From Clostridia bacterium (GTDB lineage: Bacteria > Bacillota_A > Clostridia > Oscillospirales > CAG-272): a stretch of 6,652 bases of DNA. The stretch spans positions 1 to 6,652 of the forward strand of contig JAFXNX010000386.1 of assembly GCA_017529175.1 (NCBI GenBank). The letters run 5' to 3'. The position numbers and the translations under genes are program-made. Below are positions 4,946 through 6,652 of the stretch, one piece after another (the first letter of the stretch is position 1; each line of letters begins with the position of its first letter). The notes below the pieces were generated by a model. The model saw only the letters and a program-made list of their open reading frames with translations, was not told the DNA's origin and did no database searches.

Positions 4946-6652
4946 ATGATAAACGAGTATAAATTTCTAAATGTCGACGGAGAGAGACGCGATATGTCTC
5001 TCTTCGGCGCGTTTCCGGACGACGGAGAAATAACTTTCCGTCTCGTGTTCGACGAAGCGCCGCGTTCGGCGTCGCTCGTCATACATTCCGACGGTCTTGC
5101 GGATGAAGACGGTGAAAAGTACCGGACGTATAAGCTTACGTCGTGCGACGGTGTAACGTTTGAAGTCGGGATAACTTCCAAAGAACTGTCCTCACTTTCG
5201 TCGAACGGTCTTTTGTATTACAGATACGACGTCGAAGGAGCTCACGGCGTATATTCGCTCGGAGGCGAAGAGGTAGTCGAGCTTTTGCCGCGAAGCGTTC
5301 ACGGCGACAGACAGCTTTTGATATACAACAAGAACTATACCACGCCGTCATCGTTCAAAGGCGGTACAATGTATCATATATTTGTCGACAGATTCGCATC
5401 GTCCGGTAAATATCCGTTAAAGAGCGGCGCAAAGCTTAACGGCGACTGGGAAAACGGTATTCCGGAGTTTGCCAGCAGACGCGGAGCGCCGATAAAAAAT
5501 AACGAGTTCTTCGGGGGCGACCTCACCGGTATACTCGAGCGTCTTGACTACATAGAGTCACTCGGCGTCACCGTTCTTTATCTGTCTCCGATCTTTGATT
5601 CTCCGTCAAATCACAAATACGACACGTCCGACTATATGAGGGTAGACCCCATGTTCGGAGGCGACGGCGCGCTCTCGGAACTGCTTGCGGAATGTGAGCG
5701 CCGGGGGATAAAAGTTATCCTTGACGGAGTATTCAATCATACGGGCGACGACAGCGTATATTTCGACAGATACAATAAATACGGCGATGCGGGCGCGTAC
5801 AACAACCCGGAGTCAAAGTATTATGAGTGGTATAATTTCAGGCACTATCCCGACGACTACGAGTGCTGGTGGAACATAGTGATCCTCCCGCGCGTCGACA
5901 GTTCGGGTGAGAGCTTTCGTAAGTTTATTCTCGGCGACGGCGGAGTTGTGGACAAATATATTAAGATGGGTGTCTGTGGCTTTCGTCTCGACGTTGCGGA
6001 CGAACTCTCAGACGTCTTTCTTGAAGATATGAGACGTCGCTTAAAGGGAACAACGCGCGATATGCTCCTTATCGGCGAGGTTTGGGAGGACGCGTCGAAT
6101 AAGATCGCTTATTCCGAACGCAGACGTTATCTCGGAGGGCGCGAGCTTGACTCCGTTATGAATTATCCGCTTCGTGAAGGTGCGATCGCGTTTATCAAAT
6201 ACGGAGACCATGCGCTTTTGAAGCGTGTCGTTGAAACGATATACCGTCATTATCCGAAGTGCGCGAGCGACGTTCTTATGAACTTTCTCGGAACACATGA
6301 TACCGAACGGATAATAACTGTCCTTGCTGGAGAGCCCGACGACGGAAAGACGCCCGCTGAACTCTCCGTCATGCGCCTTTCGGATGAACAAATGCAGGCG
6401 GGAAGAAAACTCGTAAAGTGCGCCTGGTCGATCGTTGCGACGACTTACGGTATACCGTCGATTTTTTACGGAGACGAGGCGGGACTCGAAGGTTATCACG
6501 ATCCGTTCTGCCGCAGACCGTTTCCGTGGGGAAAGGAAGACGCGGAGCTCGAAGATTTCTTTTCGCGCTTCGGCAGATTCAGAAAAAGCGAAACGCTCTT
6601 CAAAGAGGGATATTACAGGGTCGTCTGCTCGGACGAAAACGTATTCGTGACG
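4946..6652 (+). CDS. GH13 alpha-glucan hydrolase, amylopullulanase/neopullulanase-like (3' end beyond window)
   Basis: The frame is open from 4931 to the window edge, giving 569 residues without a stop; the C-terminal part is missing. It should hydrolyse alpha-1,4 and possibly alpha-1,6 bonds of glycogen or maltodextrins. Residues 1 to about 125 form a probable beta-sandwich domain, as in related GH13 enzymes. The barrel begins at GGTMYHIFVDRF (139-150) and contains SPSNHKYDTSDY (219-230), region I DGVFNH (260-265), region II GFRLDVADE (345-353, nucleophile Asp349), region III LIGEVWEDAS (375-384, acid/base Glu378) and region IV GTHDTER (449-455, Asp452). YGDEAGLEGYHDPF (508-521) and RRPFPWG follow. 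All catalytic residues are intact. There is no signal peptide, so it is probably intracellular, acting on stored glycogen alongside GlgP. The start is ATG 4946, ten bases after glgP, but lacks a clear Shine-Dalgarno; in-frame ATG 4994 has GGAGAG at 4979. Cleavage specificity cannot be fixed by eye. Confidence 0.93.
   Translation, partial: MINEYKFLNVDGERRDMSLFGAFPDDGEITFRLVFDEAPRSASLVIHSDGLADEDGEKYRTYKLTSCDGVTFEVGITSKELSSLSSNGLLYYRYDVEGAHGVYSLGGEEVVELLPRSVHGDRQLLIYNKNYTTPSSFKGGTMYHIFVDRFASSGKYPLKSGAKLNGDWENGIPEFASRRGAPIKNNEFFGGDLTGILERLDYIESLGVTVLYLSPIFDSPSNHKYDTSDYMRVDPMFGGDGALSELLAECERRGIKVILDGVFNHTGDDSVYFDRYNKYGDAGAYNNPESKYYEWYNFRHYPDDYECWWNIVILPRVDSSGESFRKFILGDGGVVDKYIKMGVCGFRLDVADELSDVFLEDMRRRLKGTTRDMLLIGEVWEDASNKIAYSERRRYLGGRELDSVMNYPLREGAIAFIKYGDHALLKRVVETIYRHYPKCASDVLMNFLGTHDTERIITVLAGEPDDGKTPAELSVMRLSDEQMQAGRKLVKCAWSIVATTYGIPSIFYGDEAGLEGYHDPFCRRPFPWGKEDAELEDFFSRFGRFRKSETLFKEGYYRVVCSDENVFVT

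Noticed and set aside
4390..5181. 263-codon open frame on the - strand across the glgP/GH13 junction
   Set aside because: It lies opposite two well-supported genes. The codons that would create stops on the other strand (TTA, CTA, TCA) are scarce here, so long antisense frames arise by chance. No recognisable domain or ribosome site was seen.
6041..6499. 152-codon open frame on the - strand opposite GH13 regions III and IV
   Set aside because: The + strand there encodes catalytic motifs in a continuous frame, so the antisense frame is incidental.

Overview
This window is an internal slice of a bacterial glycogen operon, with every gene on the + strand. The order is glgD (5' end outside the window), glgA, glgP, then a GH13 alpha-glucan hydrolase whose 3' end runs off the window. 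The presence of glgD (the non-catalytic paralogue of ADP-glucose pyrophosphorylase found in Firmicutes), protein signatures such as TNGIAHRRWL in GlgP, and GH13 motifs like those of clostridial amylopullulanase/neopullulanase-type enzymes all point to Clostridia. A gut or rumen Oscillospiraceae, Lachnospiraceae or Christensenellales-like organism is plausible. Codon choice supports one coherent genome: Arg AGA and Ile ATA are frequent alongside GCG, TCG and GAC, and all four genes share this style. I see no sign of recent transfer, mobile elements, CRISPR, tRNA or rRNA.

Layout: 3-962 is the C-terminal ~319 residues of GlgD. 963-1044 is an 82-base gap, the only sizeable intergenic space. It holds a G+C-only hairpin built on an 11-base direct repeat, then a second hairpin with a GCGA (GNRA-type) loop, then the glgA ribosome binding site. 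1045-2478 is a full-length glycogen synthase. After 27 bases, 2506-4935 is a full-length glycogen phosphorylase. After 10 more bases, 4946-6652 is the first 569 residues of a cytoplasmic GH13 enzyme, open at the window edge. No stretch over 300 bases lacks a gene, and no promoter or canonical terminator is visible.

How the genes work together: GlgD is expected to act with GlgC (presumably just upstream) to supply ADP-glucose. GlgA adds the glucose to alpha-1,4-glucan chains. GlgP releases it as glucose-1-phosphate. The GH13 enzyme probably trims or debranches the limit dextrins left by GlgP. Synthesis and breakdown therefore share one transcript, so the direction of flux is presumably set at enzyme or translational level.

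The window looks like a conventional operon rather than a new system. The points most worth checking are the structured glgD-glgA spacer, replacement of the GlgA Lys15-equivalent by Ser, the two changed PLP-pocket positions in GlgP, and the ambiguous start of the GH13 gene.
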